NCBI GenBank assembly: GCA_016185345.1
Contig: JACPNS010000003.1
Span: 124,001-188,000, forward strand
Direction of reading: 5' to 3'
Origin: Solirubrobacterales bacterium
GTDB taxonomy: Bacteria; Actinomycetota; Thermoleophilia; Solirubrobacterales; JACPNS01
DNA length: 64,000 nucleotides
The translations under genes were made by a program, and so were the position numbers. Positions 23,200 through 32,864 of this stretch are shown here, in pieces (the stretch's first letter is position 1; the number at the start of each line of letters is the position of its first letter). The notes under the pieces were generated by a model that was given only the letters and a program-made list of their open reading frames with translations, did not search any database and was not told the origin of the DNA.

Positions 23200-24483
23200 G
23201 TGAACCCATCTCAGCTCGCTGATAGTCGACTGCTTGCTTTTTCGCGCAAGCTGCAGTCGATCCACACCTATGAAGAGCTGATGGCGGCGGTCGCCGATGA
23301 AGTGCGGGACGCGATCGGGTACCAGTCGGTTTGGCTGGGGATCTTCATGCCGGAGATAAACGCCTTCAAAGTCCTTACCGTCCAGAACACGACCGTCGGC
23401 GACATGTGGGACAACGCCGCGATTGTTCCGATCGCCGCCGATCCGTACGTGACGGAACTAATGGAGACAGGCGAGCCGCAGATTGTTGAGGACGCCCAAG
23501 TCGATGATCGCGTGAACAAGGAGATCGTTCGCGAGCTTGGCAACCGCACGATCATCAACATCCCTTTGAAGCTGATCGACGTCACGACCGGCTCGCTCGG
23601 GGTGGGAACGTTTGGCGAGGAAGGCGTGCGGATGCCAAGCGAAGAAGAACTTCGCTACCTGCACGAGATCGCAAACATCATCGTGCTCGCGACCGCTCGA
23701 ATCCTGCTCGCACGCGAACGAGAGGACGCGATTCACAAGCAGGCCGAAATGGAACGGCTGCTGGCTGACCGTCAGCGCGTCGAGAGCCTCGGCGAGCTTG
23801 CAGGTGGCGTCGCGCACGACTTCAACAACATGCTCTCCGTGATCCTCGCCTCCACGCAGGTGCTGCGCGCAGAACTGAAGGAACCCGAGCAGTTCGCGAA
23901 CTTGCGCATGATTGAAAACGCGGCAGAGAGCGCGAGCTACCTCGCAAAGCAGCTGCTCGCGATCGGAAAGCGCCAGGAGCTTGCGGCCGAGCCAACCGAC
24001 GTCGTCCACCGCGTCCGCTCGATCGGAGAGATGCTCGGCCGAGTACTTGGCGGCGCCATCGTCGTGGAGATCGAGACCGAACCGGAGCTTCCGGAGGTCT
24101 TCGTCGATCGTCGCCAGCTCGAACAGGTCCTGATGAACCTCGGACTCAACGCGCGCGACGCTATGCCAGACGGTGGGACGCTCACCATCAGCGTCGCGGC
24201 GGACGAGATCGACGCGGACTACGTGGAGGATCACCCATGGTCGCGGCCCGGTAAGTACGTCCGTATCACCGTCGCCGACGATGGCGCCGGCATCGATGAC
24301 GAGACGTTGCCAAACATCTTCGATCCCTTCTTCACGACCAGAACCAACACCGGTGGAACCGGTCTCGGACTGTCTGTGACCCGCGCGATCGTCGAGCAAC
24401 ATGGCGGCCTGGTGCGAGCTTCAAGCGAGCTCGGGGCGGGCACAGCGATCAGCGTTTATCTTCCCGCGCTTCCGGTCGGATAG
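23200..24483 (+). CDS. GAF-domain sensor histidine kinase
   Basis: 427 aa, no membrane segments, so cytosolic. An N-terminal GAF domain (about 12-172) precedes a HisKA-like dimerisation helix with the phospho-acceptor His206 in GGVAHDFNNM, and a HATPase_c domain with N-box NLGLNARDAM, G1 box DDGAGID, F box IFDPFFTT and G2 box GTGLGLSV. It is complete. No response regulator is adjacent, so it is an orphan kinase. The HDFNN form of the H box is typical of HPK4-type kinases. GTG start at 23200, just beyond the tRNA promoter region. Confidence 0.93.
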   Translation: MNPSQLADSRLLAFSRKLQSIHTYEELMAAVADEVRDAIGYQSVWLGIFMPEINAFKVLTVQNTTVGDMWDNAAIVPIAADPYVTELMETGEPQIVEDAQVDDRVNKEIVRELGNRTIINIPLKLIDVTTGSLGVGTFGEEGVRMPSEEELRYLHEIANIIVLATARILLAREREDAIHKQAEMERLLADRQRVESLGELAGGVAHDFNNMLSVILASTQVLRAELKEPEQFANLRMIENAAESASYLAKQLLAIGKRQELAAEPTDVVHRVRSIGEMLGRVLGGAIVVEIETEPELPEVFVDRRQLEQVLMNLGLNARDAMPDGGTLTISVAADEIDADYVEDHPWSRPGKYVRITVADDGAGIDDETLPNIFDPFFTTRTNTGGTGLGLSVTRAIVEQHGGLVRASSELGAGTAISVYLPALPVG

Positions 24484-24527
24484 ATTTAGCCCCGTTCCGA
24501 CCCCGAATCGCGAAGAGTTACAGCCAA

Positions 24528-25856
24528 ATGCACTCAAAAAACGGCCGTCCGACCAAGTCCTTTCTCCCGCTCGCCTCCGTCGCGCTGCTCGCTTTCTCGG
24601 CGTTCGTCTTCAGCGCGTGCACGACGGCATCGCCGGCGAACACTTGGGTCAAGCCCAACCAGAACTTGCAGAACACGCGCTACGTCGGTGGTCGAATCAC
24701 GACCAAGACGATCGCTACGGTCGGCGTCGGCTGGACCGCTGACATCGAGACGAAGGCCGGCTTTGGCAGCGCAGCGCCGTCGCCGTACATCACGGCCAAC
24801 AACGTTTTCGTTCAGACCCGATCGGGCGGGATCCGTGCGCTCGACGTGAACACCGGCAACCCGGCCGCTGGCGCGACGATCGCTGCCAACGTTGTCCTGC
24901 GACCGACTTGGGTCTCACGCTTGAAGGCAGGCGCACTGCGCAAGATCAAGTCGCCGGTCTCGCCGATTCTCACCAGGGGCAAGGGCGACGCCGAGATCAT
25001 CATCGGTGCTGCTGGCTCAACGGTCTCGGCCGTCAGCACAGAAAAAGCCGACGCCCGGTGGACCTCGACGATCAAGGCGATCGGTGACACCACGCCAAAG
25101 GTGATCTCGAATATGGCCGTTGCGCATGGCAACGTTTACGTCCCGGTCGCGAACGTGCCGAAGGATTTCGCGGCGCTTGATGGTGAGCGGTTGCAGAGCA
25201 AACTCCAGGGAAAATCGAGCAACAGCGGTCAGATCGTCGCATTCAGCACTGACGGTGGCGGAGTGAGTTGGACCAAGAAGCTCGCCTCGGTGCCGCTCGG
25301 CGCCGCAACGGTCGTCAACAACATCGTGTTCACCAGCACGCTCGACGGTCACGTCTATGGCTTTGATGCCGGCAACGGCGACACCGTGTTCGAGTCGAAG
25401 CTTCCGGCCGGCGCGGTATCGCCGATCGCGGCGTATGACGGCACGTTGATCGTTCCGGCCAGTCTCGTCACCCGCAAGGGTCAGAAGGCGCAAGTCGTTG
25501 CCTTCACGATCGGCGGGCTGGGCGTGGTCGGCGGCGCCGAGGCGCCGAAGATCAAAGAGCAGGCGGTACGGAAGGTCGCCGAGCAGGCTGCGGGCGCGAA
25601 GCCGTCAGGCAAAGCTGCCGCTGGCGGCGCGAATGGTGCTGCACTGTTCACTCAGAGTTGCGCCGGCTGCCATACGCTGAAGGCCGCGAATGCGACCGGA
25701 GCCGTCGGCCCGAACCTCGACACGCTCGGAGTTGACGCGGCCACTATCCAGAAGCAGGTCGAAAATGGCGGCAACGGTATGCCGGCATTCAACGGCACCC
25801 TTTCGCCCGAAGAGATCAAGGCGCTCGCCGAGTACGTCGCCACGGCGACCGGCTAA
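24528..25856 (+). CDS. Lipoprotein with PQQ-like beta-propeller fused to cytochrome c
   Basis: 442 aa. A signal peptide ends in a lipobox-like AFVFSAC (Cys about 31). Residues about 40-340 repeat the tryptophan-docking pattern of quinoprotein propellers (VGWTADIE, RWTSTIKA, VSWTKKLA, VYGFDAGNGD). An Ala/Gly/Lys linker (about 345-370) leads to a mono-haem cytochrome c with CAGCH at 378-382 and a probable Met ligand in NGMPAFNGT. Likely extracytoplasmic, with the haem domain passing electrons from or near the propeller; whether PQQ or any cofactor is bound by the propeller is uncertain. Confidence 0.85.
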   Translation: MHSKNGRPTKSFLPLASVALLAFSAFVFSACTTASPANTWVKPNQNLQNTRYVGGRITTKTIATVGVGWTADIETKAGFGSAAPSPYITANNVFVQTRSGGIRALDVNTGNPAAGATIAANVVLRPTWVSRLKAGALRKIKSPVSPILTRGKGDAEIIIGAAGSTVSAVSTEKADARWTSTIKAIGDTTPKVISNMAVAHGNVYVPVANVPKDFAALDGERLQSKLQGKSSNSGQIVAFSTDGGGVSWTKKLASVPLGAATVVNNIVFTSTLDGHVYGFDAGNGDTVFESKLPAGAVSPIAAYDGTLIVPASLVTRKGQKAQVVAFTIGGLGVVGGAEAPKIKEQAVRKVAEQAAGAKPSGKAAAGGANGAALFTQSCAGCHTLKAANATGAVGPNLDTLGVDAATIQKQVENGGNGMPAFNGTLSPEEIKALAEYVATATG

Positions 25857-25862
25857 TAGAAC

Positions 25863-26211
25863 TCAGCTCCGCGTGATGAGGTCTCGCGCGGCAAGTGTGA
25901 AGACCTCGGACAGCGCCGGGAACGGCTGGATCGTGCGAGCCAGCGCAGTCGCTTCAATGCGCGACTGCACGGCGAGCGTCGCCTGACCCATCCAGTCGGC
26001 GGCGTGTGGACCAACCGCGAAAGCTCCTACGATCTTGCCGCTCTTCGCATCTCCGACAAGTGTCCCACTCGCCTGCGACGCGCTCGCGCTCGACGACCAC
26101 GACCTTCTGGCCTCCGGCTGCAAGTTCATCCGCGACCACCTCGCCGGCAGGGCCCGCGCCGACCACGATCGTGTCGAAGCGTTCGCGCGGCGCGGCCTCG
26201 TCGCCGATCAT
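25863..26211 (-). pseudogene. Decayed FAD/NAD(P)-dependent disulfide oxidoreductase
   Basis: The 5' part (from ATG 26211) encodes a Rossmann FAD-binding start, FDTIVVGAGPAGEVVADELA and GGQKVVVVERE. In another frame the 3' part encodes the dimerisation-domain end of the same family, GTLVGDAKSGKIVGAFAVGP and IQPFPALSEVF, ending at 25863. Some 300 or more residues between them (NAD domain, redox-active part) are missing and the frames do not match, so this is a deletion pseudogene of a lipoamide dehydrogenase/mercuric reductase-like gene. Its start codon overlaps the stop of the upstream gene at 26208. Confidence 0.85.
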
Positions 26212-26819
26212 CCTCGCGCGTCCTTGATCAATCTCGGAATTCTCGCGATCGTGCGTGGCAGGTCACTTCTGGACTTGTCGAGCGCGGTCTGGATCCGCTC
26301 GCCGAGGTCTGGTGCGTGTAGCGGTTCGCCGTGGCCGGGGAGGAGGTGGTGCACCTCGGTGTACGGACGCAGCGCGCCGGGCGGGATCAGGCGAAGACCG
26401 GGGTGCACGCCGATGCCAGTGCCTGCAATTGCGAGCGCAGCGGTCGTCATGATCGCCTCGGCGACAACCAGAACCTTCCGCTCGGCCCACCACAGCCCGA
26501 CCTCTCGCCAGATTCTGCGGTCAATCACTGAAAACGTGGTGAAGGGCGATTCCGGCACCGCGGTCGGGAGGTTCAGATGCGGAACGCTGAGGCGCTCGGC
26601 GAGAGCGGCGCTATCGCGATCATGGCGATCGAGCAGTTGGATGACGCCGGCCGGTTCGTTGTCGCCGATAGCGCGGTCAACGTCGCCTTCGGAGTCGACT
26701 GGATCGACCAGCCACACGCGCCCGTCGTGCACGAGCGCGTGAGAGCAGCGCCCCATCGACTCGATCTGGGTCCAGCTTGAGCCGAACTCGTGTTGCTCGA
26801 ACTTTGATGTTGCAGTCAT
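26208..26819 (-). CDS. Degenerate metallo-beta-lactamase-fold-like protein
   Basis: 203 aa. Strand pattern and the segment LLPGHGEPLH near residue 160 resemble MBL-fold hydrolases, but the metal motif H-x-H-x-D-H is replaced by LLDRHDRDSAALAERL near residue 63, so most zinc ligands appear lost. It may be a structural relative of unknown role. Its stop overlaps the start of the decayed flavoprotein gene (ATGA), indicating the two once formed an operon. Starts at ATG 26819. Confidence 0.6.
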   Translation of the reverse strand: MTATSKFEQHEFGSSWTQIESMGRCSHALVHDGRVWLVDPVDSEGDVDRAIGDNEPAGVIQLLDRHDRDSAALAERLSVPHLNLPTAVPESPFTTFSVIDRRIWREVGLWWAERKVLVVAEAIMTTAALAIAGTGIGVHPGLRLIPPGALRPYTEVHHLLPGHGEPLHAPDLGERIQTALDKSRSDLPRTIARIPRLIKDARG

Positions 26820-26923
26820 CCCGGCAAACTAGCCGTTTACGGGAGGCCCTCATGAGACACTCATGCAAAATCGTGTTCCACCTGGCCCCGAACTACTTGC
26901 GTTGCGCGGGTTGAGGATCTAGA

Positions 26924-29900
26924 GTGAACAAACAGACGGCGCTCGATGATCAGGCGCTGAGCAAGAGCGCTCGTGGAAATCGGCTTTCCGCAGCGCACAC
27001 CCCACCTATGACCGATATTTCAAGCGCCCGCTGTCGCGGAGTTCGGGCCGGTGTTCCGGCATTTCTGGCCACAGCGGTGCTGGCCACTTTGGCGCTGCTC
27101 ACCCTCGCAGCCTCGAGCGCACTGGCGAATGCCGACGGGGATGCCGCGCTGGCCGGAAGCACTGCCGCGCACGCCGCCGCCGATGGGCTGACTGGCAAGC
27201 AGCTCGACCGCAAGCGCTGGCGCAAATTCGACCGTGCGCGGCGCGCTGCGCTGCGCAAGCGCAACAGCGACCTCAGGCGTCAGGGCCTGACGCTCCTGAC
27301 CGATCAACAGATCCGCGAGCGGGTATTGCTGCAGTCGCTGGGCGCGCCCGTGTCTCTCGCCAATGCAAACGTTGTGGGCGTCGCGTCTGAGACCGGAAAC
27401 ATCGCGATCAATCGCAGCGGCGCGCCCGTGTCCGCTCCGACCCAGTCCGAACTCGCGCTTGCAGAACGCAGCAGCGGGCCGACGAGCGACGACATCGGCC
27501 AGAGTGAGCGGGGCACAAAGGGCGAGTGGTCGGAGCCGGTGCAGCCGAACTATCAGAGCTATCCCGGGTGCGACAACTGCGGCCCGTCGAACGCCACGAC
27601 CTTCCCGAATCCTCAGTTCAACGACAACTCCCGCAGCTTCGCCGGCGACCCAATCATCAACACGGCGCTCGACTACACAGAGCCCGGCGCAAACGCGCGC
27701 TACTGGTCACCGAACCCGCGCATCGTCCCGATCTACGCGGCGATGCTGCCCAACGGCAAAGTGCTCTATTGGGACTGGTACTTCAGTGGCAATATGACCG
27801 ATTACGATCAGGAAGTCGAACAGAAGAAGGGCACGCGCGTACTGCTCTGGGATCCGGCAAACCCCAACGATCCCGGCATTCGTAAGGATTTGCCGGGAGC
27901 CAACGTCTTCTGCGCCGGCTTCAGCCAGCTGCCCAACGGCGACCTCCTGCTCGCCGGAGGCAACGCCGACGTAGGGTTGACCGGCCTGGACTCCACCTTC
28001 GTATATCGCTGGCGCACCGGCACCTGGGACAAGAGCTCGAACATGGAGCGCACGCGTTGGTACCCGTCGGTCGCGGCCACCTGGAACGGCGAGTCGATGA
28101 TCGTCGGGGGTGACCCGCCGGAGGAGAACGGCCAGTACGCGCAGGGCGGCAACGCCGTGCCCGAGATCTTCATGTCCAACTACGAAAGTCCGGAGACTCA
28201 GGTCTGGGATTCGACCAGCCCCTCGCCGCGCATACGCAAACTCGGCGCGCTCGACTTCCCCTATGACGACCCACGGAATACGGCGCGCGTTCCCGGCTGG
28301 CGCCTTTACCCGTTCCTTTTCCCGTGGGTCGATGGGCGAATGCTCTACGCCGGGCGGGAAACCGAGATCCTCACGATCGATCAGCGCATCAAGGGCGGCA
28401 TTGACTCGCCCGACTGCGTACACCCGGCCCCCCCGGCGGAAGTCACTTATCCCGACAACTGCAATGACGGTGGCGATCGCTACGTCACCGAGCGCGACGA
28501 CGGCCAGAACAACGGCGGACGCCAGATCCAGCGCACCTACGGCACTGGTGCCTACTACGGTCTGGGCAAGGTACTCGTCGCCGGCGGCGACGATGACAAG
28601 CGCTACACCTTTAGTGTTCCGGCCTCGCTCAAGGGCCCCGGCTTCGATACGTACGTCGACGGCGACCCGCAGATAGACGAGCCCGACGCTGGGGCCAACT
28701 GGGTTTGCCAGGGCTTCGCGAACGGAAACCAGTACGCCTACAGCGGCAACCCATACGCAGCTAACGCAACGAGCCGCTGGACCGGAGACGCGGCGCTCGT
28801 GCACGTCTGGAACCGGGACTGGTGCATCGGCGAAAACACGCCTGTGGCCGGAGATGACAACGCCGCGGTCAACGGCGCATCCAAAGAAGTCTCGAAAATC
28901 GGGATGCGAACGACTGAGGACGTCAGCGTGAGCCCGGCGAACTCAAAGGGTTGGCCGACGACCGAGCAGGCGCAGTCAATGAATTACCCGCGGCGCATGG
29001 CCGGCCTCACGGTACTCCCGGATGGCAAGTTGATTTCGACTGGCGGGATGTCAACGACCAACGCGGCTGATCAGCCAGCGAGTCCGGGTGAGGAAAGCCC
29101 CAACGACACCGCTCTTCCCAAGCAGTACGCGATGAACGCCAACAACGCCAACGTCAACTCGCAACTCGTCAACTACGACCGCGCCGTATTTGCGTCTGAG
29201 CAGTGGGACCCGGACACCGGCACCTGGACCGTCATGGACTCTGCCCACCGCCCGCGCCAGTACCACTCGACGACGATTCTGCTCGCCGACGGGCGCGTGA
29301 TGAGCGGCGGCGGCGGTGTCTGCAGCACGTGCACCTACGCGCAGTACAGCGAGGCCAACTTCGAGTACTTCAAGCCACCGTACTTCTTTTGGGCCGACGG
29401 TGTTGAAAAGACCCCGGCCCAACGCCCGGCGATCACTGGGCCGTTCCACACCGAAGGCACGGGTGCGAACGCCAACGAAAAGATTCTCCCCCAGGTCGAC
29501 TACGACGGAACCCTGAACGTCACCTACACCCGGGCTCAAGGGGAAAGCAGCGGGACGGTTCCAATCACCAAGGCAGCGCTGGTCAAACTCGGCGATCCGA
29601 CCCACGGCTTCGATCAGGGCCAGCGCTACGTGCCGGTCGAGCTGACGGTCGAAAGCCCGACGACCGCGGCGGTCAAGGCCCCGCCGAACCCCTATGAAGC
29701 GCCGCCAGGCTTCTACTGGCTCTTTCTGCTCGACCAGAACGGCACGCCGTCGATCGCCAGGGTCGTCCAGGTCGGAGCGAACCTCGCGCTCAAGAACAAG
29801 CGCCGCAGCTCGGTCGCGTACGCCGAGCAGGAGTTCGCCGACCCCTACTCGGCCGACTTCGGCTCGAGTCAGGACTTTGGCCTGGGCACCTATTACGCCT

Positions 29901-30937
29901 CGCGCGGCAACCTCGCCAGTGTGCGAGACAACTCGATCAGTTCGCTGAAGATCGATCCAGGCTTCCGCGCGCGCCTCTGCCGCGGCGAGAACCTCAGCGA
30001 CGCCGCCAACTGCATAACGATCCCGTCCGGTGATTACGGCGATTTGGGCACACGGTGGGAGGATCACATCAGCTCACTTCGGATCGAGGAGGGCGCCTAC
30101 GACAACCCCGCCAATCAAGCGGCAGTTCAGGACAATTCCGCCGACGAAACCGCGCCGACAATCACCGTGACATCCCCGCTGCCCGGCTCGAGCGTGAGCG
30201 TGGCTACGGCGACACTCAACTTCACAGTCACGGACGATGTCAGCGAGAACGACGATGGCACGCCGATCGCCTGCGAGCAGACTGCGGGCTCGACGCTCGC
30301 TTTGAACGTCGGCGTGAACAACTTTGTGGTGGCGTGCACGGACGACGCCGGAAACGTCGCGACTTTGCCGTTTCAGGTGACGCGCAACGGCATCGATACC
30401 ACGCCGCCGACGATCGCGATCACGGCGCCTGCCGACGACATCACGACGGATGCGGATCAGGTCACGCTTGAATACACCGTGACCGACAACGTCGCGGATA
30501 CGCCAGTGTGTGACAAAGCCTCAAGCTCGAGAATCCCGCTCGCGATCGGCCTGAACACGATCACCGTCAGCTGCCGCGACGCTGCCAATAATCTCGGTTC
30601 GGCGAGCGTGCACGCAACCTACATCCCACCCGCGAGCATCGGTAACGGCAAAGCCAGGTTCAAGTTGGCGAAATCCTTGAAGATCACCACGAAGCTCAAG
30701 TTCAAGGGCCTCTGCCCCGAGCGCTGCCTCGTTACGATCGGGATCACCGGCAGTGGCGTGAGCGTATGGCCCAAGGGCATCACCTTGAGGGCGTCCTCCA
30801 AGCTGCAGACCGTCACGTTCAGGCTGAAGAAGTCGGACCTCCGGTTGATCAACGGGCGGCTCAAGAATAAGCGCCCAGTTCGGGTGAGACTGTGGATCGA
30901 CGACAGGATCCAAGGGGCTTCGAAGCTCAAACGCTGA
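26924..30937 (+). CDS. Secreted copper-radical oxidase (galactose/glyoxal oxidase-like) with Ig-like repeats
   Basis: 1337 aa. GTG 26924 has GAGG 7 bases upstream; an in-frame ATG at 27008 stands just before the signal peptide (AVLATLALLTLAASSALA) and is a possible alternative. The Kelch-type propeller holds galactose-oxidase active-site equivalents: Cys330 (FCAGFS), which would be thioether-linked to Tyr380 (RWYPS), the copper ligands Tyr780 and His781 (QYHST before GRVMSGGGGVC), and His894 (PTHGFDQGQR) in a DUF1929 domain. C-terminal segments (about 1085-1165 and 1165-1250) are Ig/HYR-like with TAPTITVTSP and TPPTIAITAP starts. It should oxidise an alcohol or aldehyde outside the cell and release hydrogen peroxide; the substrate is unknown. 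Confidence 0.88.
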   Translation: MNKQTALDDQALSKSARGNRLSAAHTPPMTDISSARCRGVRAGVPAFLATAVLATLALLTLAASSALANADGDAALAGSTAAHAAADGLTGKQLDRKRWRKFDRARRAALRKRNSDLRRQGLTLLTDQQIRERVLLQSLGAPVSLANANVVGVASETGNIAINRSGAPVSAPTQSELALAERSSGPTSDDIGQSERGTKGEWSEPVQPNYQSYPGCDNCGPSNATTFPNPQFNDNSRSFAGDPIINTALDYTEPGANARYWSPNPRIVPIYAAMLPNGKVLYWDWYFSGNMTDYDQEVEQKKGTRVLLWDPANPNDPGIRKDLPGANVFCAGFSQLPNGDLLLAGGNADVGLTGLDSTFVYRWRTGTWDKSSNMERTRWYPSVAATWNGESMIVGGDPPEENGQYAQGGNAVPEIFMSNYESPETQVWDSTSPSPRIRKLGALDFPYDDPRNTARVPGWRLYPFLFPWVDGRMLYAGRETEILTIDQRIKGGIDSPDCVHPAPPAEVTYPDNCNDGGDRYVTERDDGQNNGGRQIQRTYGTGAYYGLGKVLVAGGDDDKRYTFSVPASLKGPGFDTYVDGDPQIDEPDAGANWVCQGFANGNQYAYSGNPYAANATSRWTGDAALVHVWNRDWCIGENTPVAGDDNAAVNGASKEVSKIGMRTTEDVSVSPANSKGWPTTEQAQSMNYPRRMAGLTVLPDGKLISTGGMSTTNAADQPASPGEESPNDTALPKQYAMNANNANVNSQLVNYDRAVFASEQWDPDTGTWTVMDSAHRPRQYHSTTILLADGRVMSGGGGVCSTCTYAQYSEANFEYFKPPYFFWADGVEKTPAQRPAITGPFHTEGTGANANEKILPQVDYDGTLNVTYTRAQGESSGTVPITKAALVKLGDPTHGFDQGQRYVPVELTVESPTTAAVKAPPNPYEAPPGFYWLFLLDQNGTPSIARVVQVGANLALKNKRRSSVAYAEQEFADPYSADFGSSQDFGLGTYYASRGNLASVRDNSISSLKIDPGFRARLCRGENLSDAANCITIPSGDYGDLGTRWEDHISSLRIEEGAYDNPANQAAVQDNSADETAPTITVTSPLPGSSVSVATATLNFTVTDDVSENDDGTPIACEQTAGSTLALNVGVNNFVVACTDDAGNVATLPFQVTRNGIDTTPPTIAITAPADDITTDADQVTLEYTVTDNVADTPVCDKASSSRIPLAIGLNTITVSCRDAANNLGSASVHATYIPPASIGNGKARFKLAKSLKITTKLKFKGLCPERCLVTIGITGSGVSVWPKGITLRASSKLQTVTFRLKKSDLRLINGRLKNKRPVRVRLWIDDRIQGASKLKR

Positions 30938-30955
30938 GCCAGCCATAATCCGCCG

Positions 30956-32860
30956 ATGGGTGACGCCGCAACGCCAGGAGACGCCGTTCGCAAACTCAGC
31001 GGCCACACCGCCTGGACCCGCAACATCGCCGCGCCGCTGCGCAACTACCTCGACACCGAGGTCTCGGGCGCCTTCGTTCTGCTTGCGGCATCGCTCGTCG
31101 CATTGATCTGGGCGAATGTCGCCTCGGGCTCGTACGAGTCGTTCTGGAACACCGACCTGTCGATTTCGCTCGGCTTACGCACGCTCGGCGGCGACCTGCA
31201 CTACTGGGTCAACGACGGACTGATGACGTTCTTCTTTCTGGTCGTAGGCCTTGAGGTTCGCCGCGAATTCGACATGGGAGAGCTGCGTGAGCGCCGCCGC
31301 GTTGCGATCCCAGTCCTGGCGGCGGTTGGCGGCATGGCGCTTCCTGCAGCGATCTACCTTGCGTTCAATGCTGGCGGGCCCAACGCCGAGGGCTGGGGCA
31401 TCGTGATGCCAACTGACACGGCCTTCGCGCTGGGCATGCTCGCGTTGTTTGGCCGCAGAGTCCCGGTGCGGCTGCGCGTCTTCGTGCTGACACTGGTGAT
31501 CGCGGACGACATCGGCACGCTGCTGGTGATCGCCGTCGCCTACAGCTCAGACATTTCGCTCGACGCACTAGCGGTCACGGGGCTGCTCGCGCTGCTCGCG
31601 GTCGGAATCCGGCGCTTCTGGAACCCACTGAGCAAGCGACCGTACGAGGCGATTGGCATCGCTGTCTGGATCGCAATGGCTCAGTCGGGCGTGCACCCGA
31701 CGATCGCGGGAGTGATCATCGGCCTCGCGATCTCGGCAAAGCCACCGGTCAGACAGGATCTTGAACGCGCGACGGCGATCGCAAGGCTCTTCCGCGAGCA
31801 ACCAACTGCCGAGCTCGCGCGCAGCGCAAAGCTCTACGTCCAGAATGCCGTCTCAGAAAACGAGCGACTCCAGTTTGGCCTGCACCCATGGACGAGCTTC
31901 CTGATCGTCCCGATCTTCGCGCTCGCCAACGCCGGCGTCACACTTTCGAGTGAATTGCTCAAGGACGCGGCGACGTCGCCGGTCACGATCGGCATCATCT
32001 CCGCACTCGTGTTCGGCAAGCTCTTCGGCATTGGGCTGACCACGATGGTCGCGGCGCACCCGAGGCTAGGCAGACTTCCGCTTCCCGTCGAGATCCCGCC
32101 GGTCTTTGGCGCGGCGGCGCTCTGCGGGATAGGTTTCACGCTCTCACTCTTCATCGCAGGCATCGCCTTTGAGGGCAGGACGCTCGACGAGGCGAAGGTA
32201 GGCATTCTGGTTGCCGCTGTCGTATCGACCGCGCTGGGCGCCGTTCTCATCGCGATCACCAACCGTATGGCCGCGAGCGGGCGCAAGAGTTCCGTGACGC
32301 CGTCGTCGCTGCTTGAGGACCTTGCAAAGCCTGTCGACTTTGATCGCGACCACATCCGCGGACCCAGGGGAGCCAGAGTCACGCTGCTCGAATACGGCGA
32401 CTACGAGTGCATCTATTGCGGACGCGCCGAAAACACAGTCCGCGAGTTGCTTGAGCGCTTTGACGATGAGCTCACATACGTCTGGAGGCACCTGCCTCTT
32501 CAAGACATCCACCCGCGTGCCCAACTCGCGTCAGAGGCAGCCGAAGTCGCAGCCGCTCAGGGCAGATTCTGGGAAATGCACGACCTCATGATCGGTCACC
32601 AGTCCGACATCGAGATCCCTGACCTGCGCAGATACGCAAAAGAGATCGGCCTGGATCTCGATCGCTTCTGGGAGGACCTGCGCAGCCGCGACTTCGCCGA
32701 GCGCGTCGCCGAAGACGTCGAGAGTGCCGATGAGTCGCTGGTCACCGGCACCCCTAGCTTCTTCATCAACGGCCGCAGGCACGAAGGTGCCTACGACATC
32801 GACACGCTCACCGCGAAGGTGCGCAAGATTCTCGGGTCCGATCCGGTCCAGCCGGACTAG
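30956..32860 (+). CDS. nhaA: Na+/H+ antiporter NhaA fused to a DsbA-like domain
   Basis: 634 aa. Residues about 20-430 are NhaA: LEVRREFDMGELRE, the paired transport aspartates in LVIADDIGTLLVIAVAYS and IGFTLSLFIAGIAF, with about 11-12 membrane helices. Residues about 455-625 are a thioredoxin-fold DsbA-like domain with the CIYC centre at 485-488, WRHLPLQDIHPRA and TGTPSFFINGRRHEGA. NhaA exchanges sodium for protons; the fused thioredoxin domain is known from other actinobacteria, though its job there is unclear. Begins 18 bases after the oxidase stop. Confidence 0.95.
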   Translation: MGDAATPGDAVRKLSGHTAWTRNIAAPLRNYLDTEVSGAFVLLAASLVALIWANVASGSYESFWNTDLSISLGLRTLGGDLHYWVNDGLMTFFFLVVGLEVRREFDMGELRERRRVAIPVLAAVGGMALPAAIYLAFNAGGPNAEGWGIVMPTDTAFALGMLALFGRRVPVRLRVFVLTLVIADDIGTLLVIAVAYSSDISLDALAVTGLLALLAVGIRRFWNPLSKRPYEAIGIAVWIAMAQSGVHPTIAGVIIGLAISAKPPVRQDLERATAIARLFREQPTAELARSAKLYVQNAVSENERLQFGLHPWTSFLIVPIFALANAGVTLSSELLKDAATSPVTIGIISALVFGKLFGIGLTTMVAAHPRLGRLPLPVEIPPVFGAAALCGIGFTLSLFIAGIAFEGRTLDEAKVGILVAAVVSTALGAVLIAITNRMAASGRKSSVTPSSLLEDLAKPVDFDRDHIRGPRGARVTLLEYGDYECIYCGRAENTVRELLERFDDELTYVWRHLPLQDIHPRAQLASEAAEVAAAQGRFWEMHDLMIGHQSDIEIPDLRRYAKEIGLDLDRFWEDLRSRDFAERVAEDVESADESLVTGTPSFFINGRRHEGAYDIDTLTAKVRKILGSDPVQPD

Positions 32861-32864
32861 AGCG

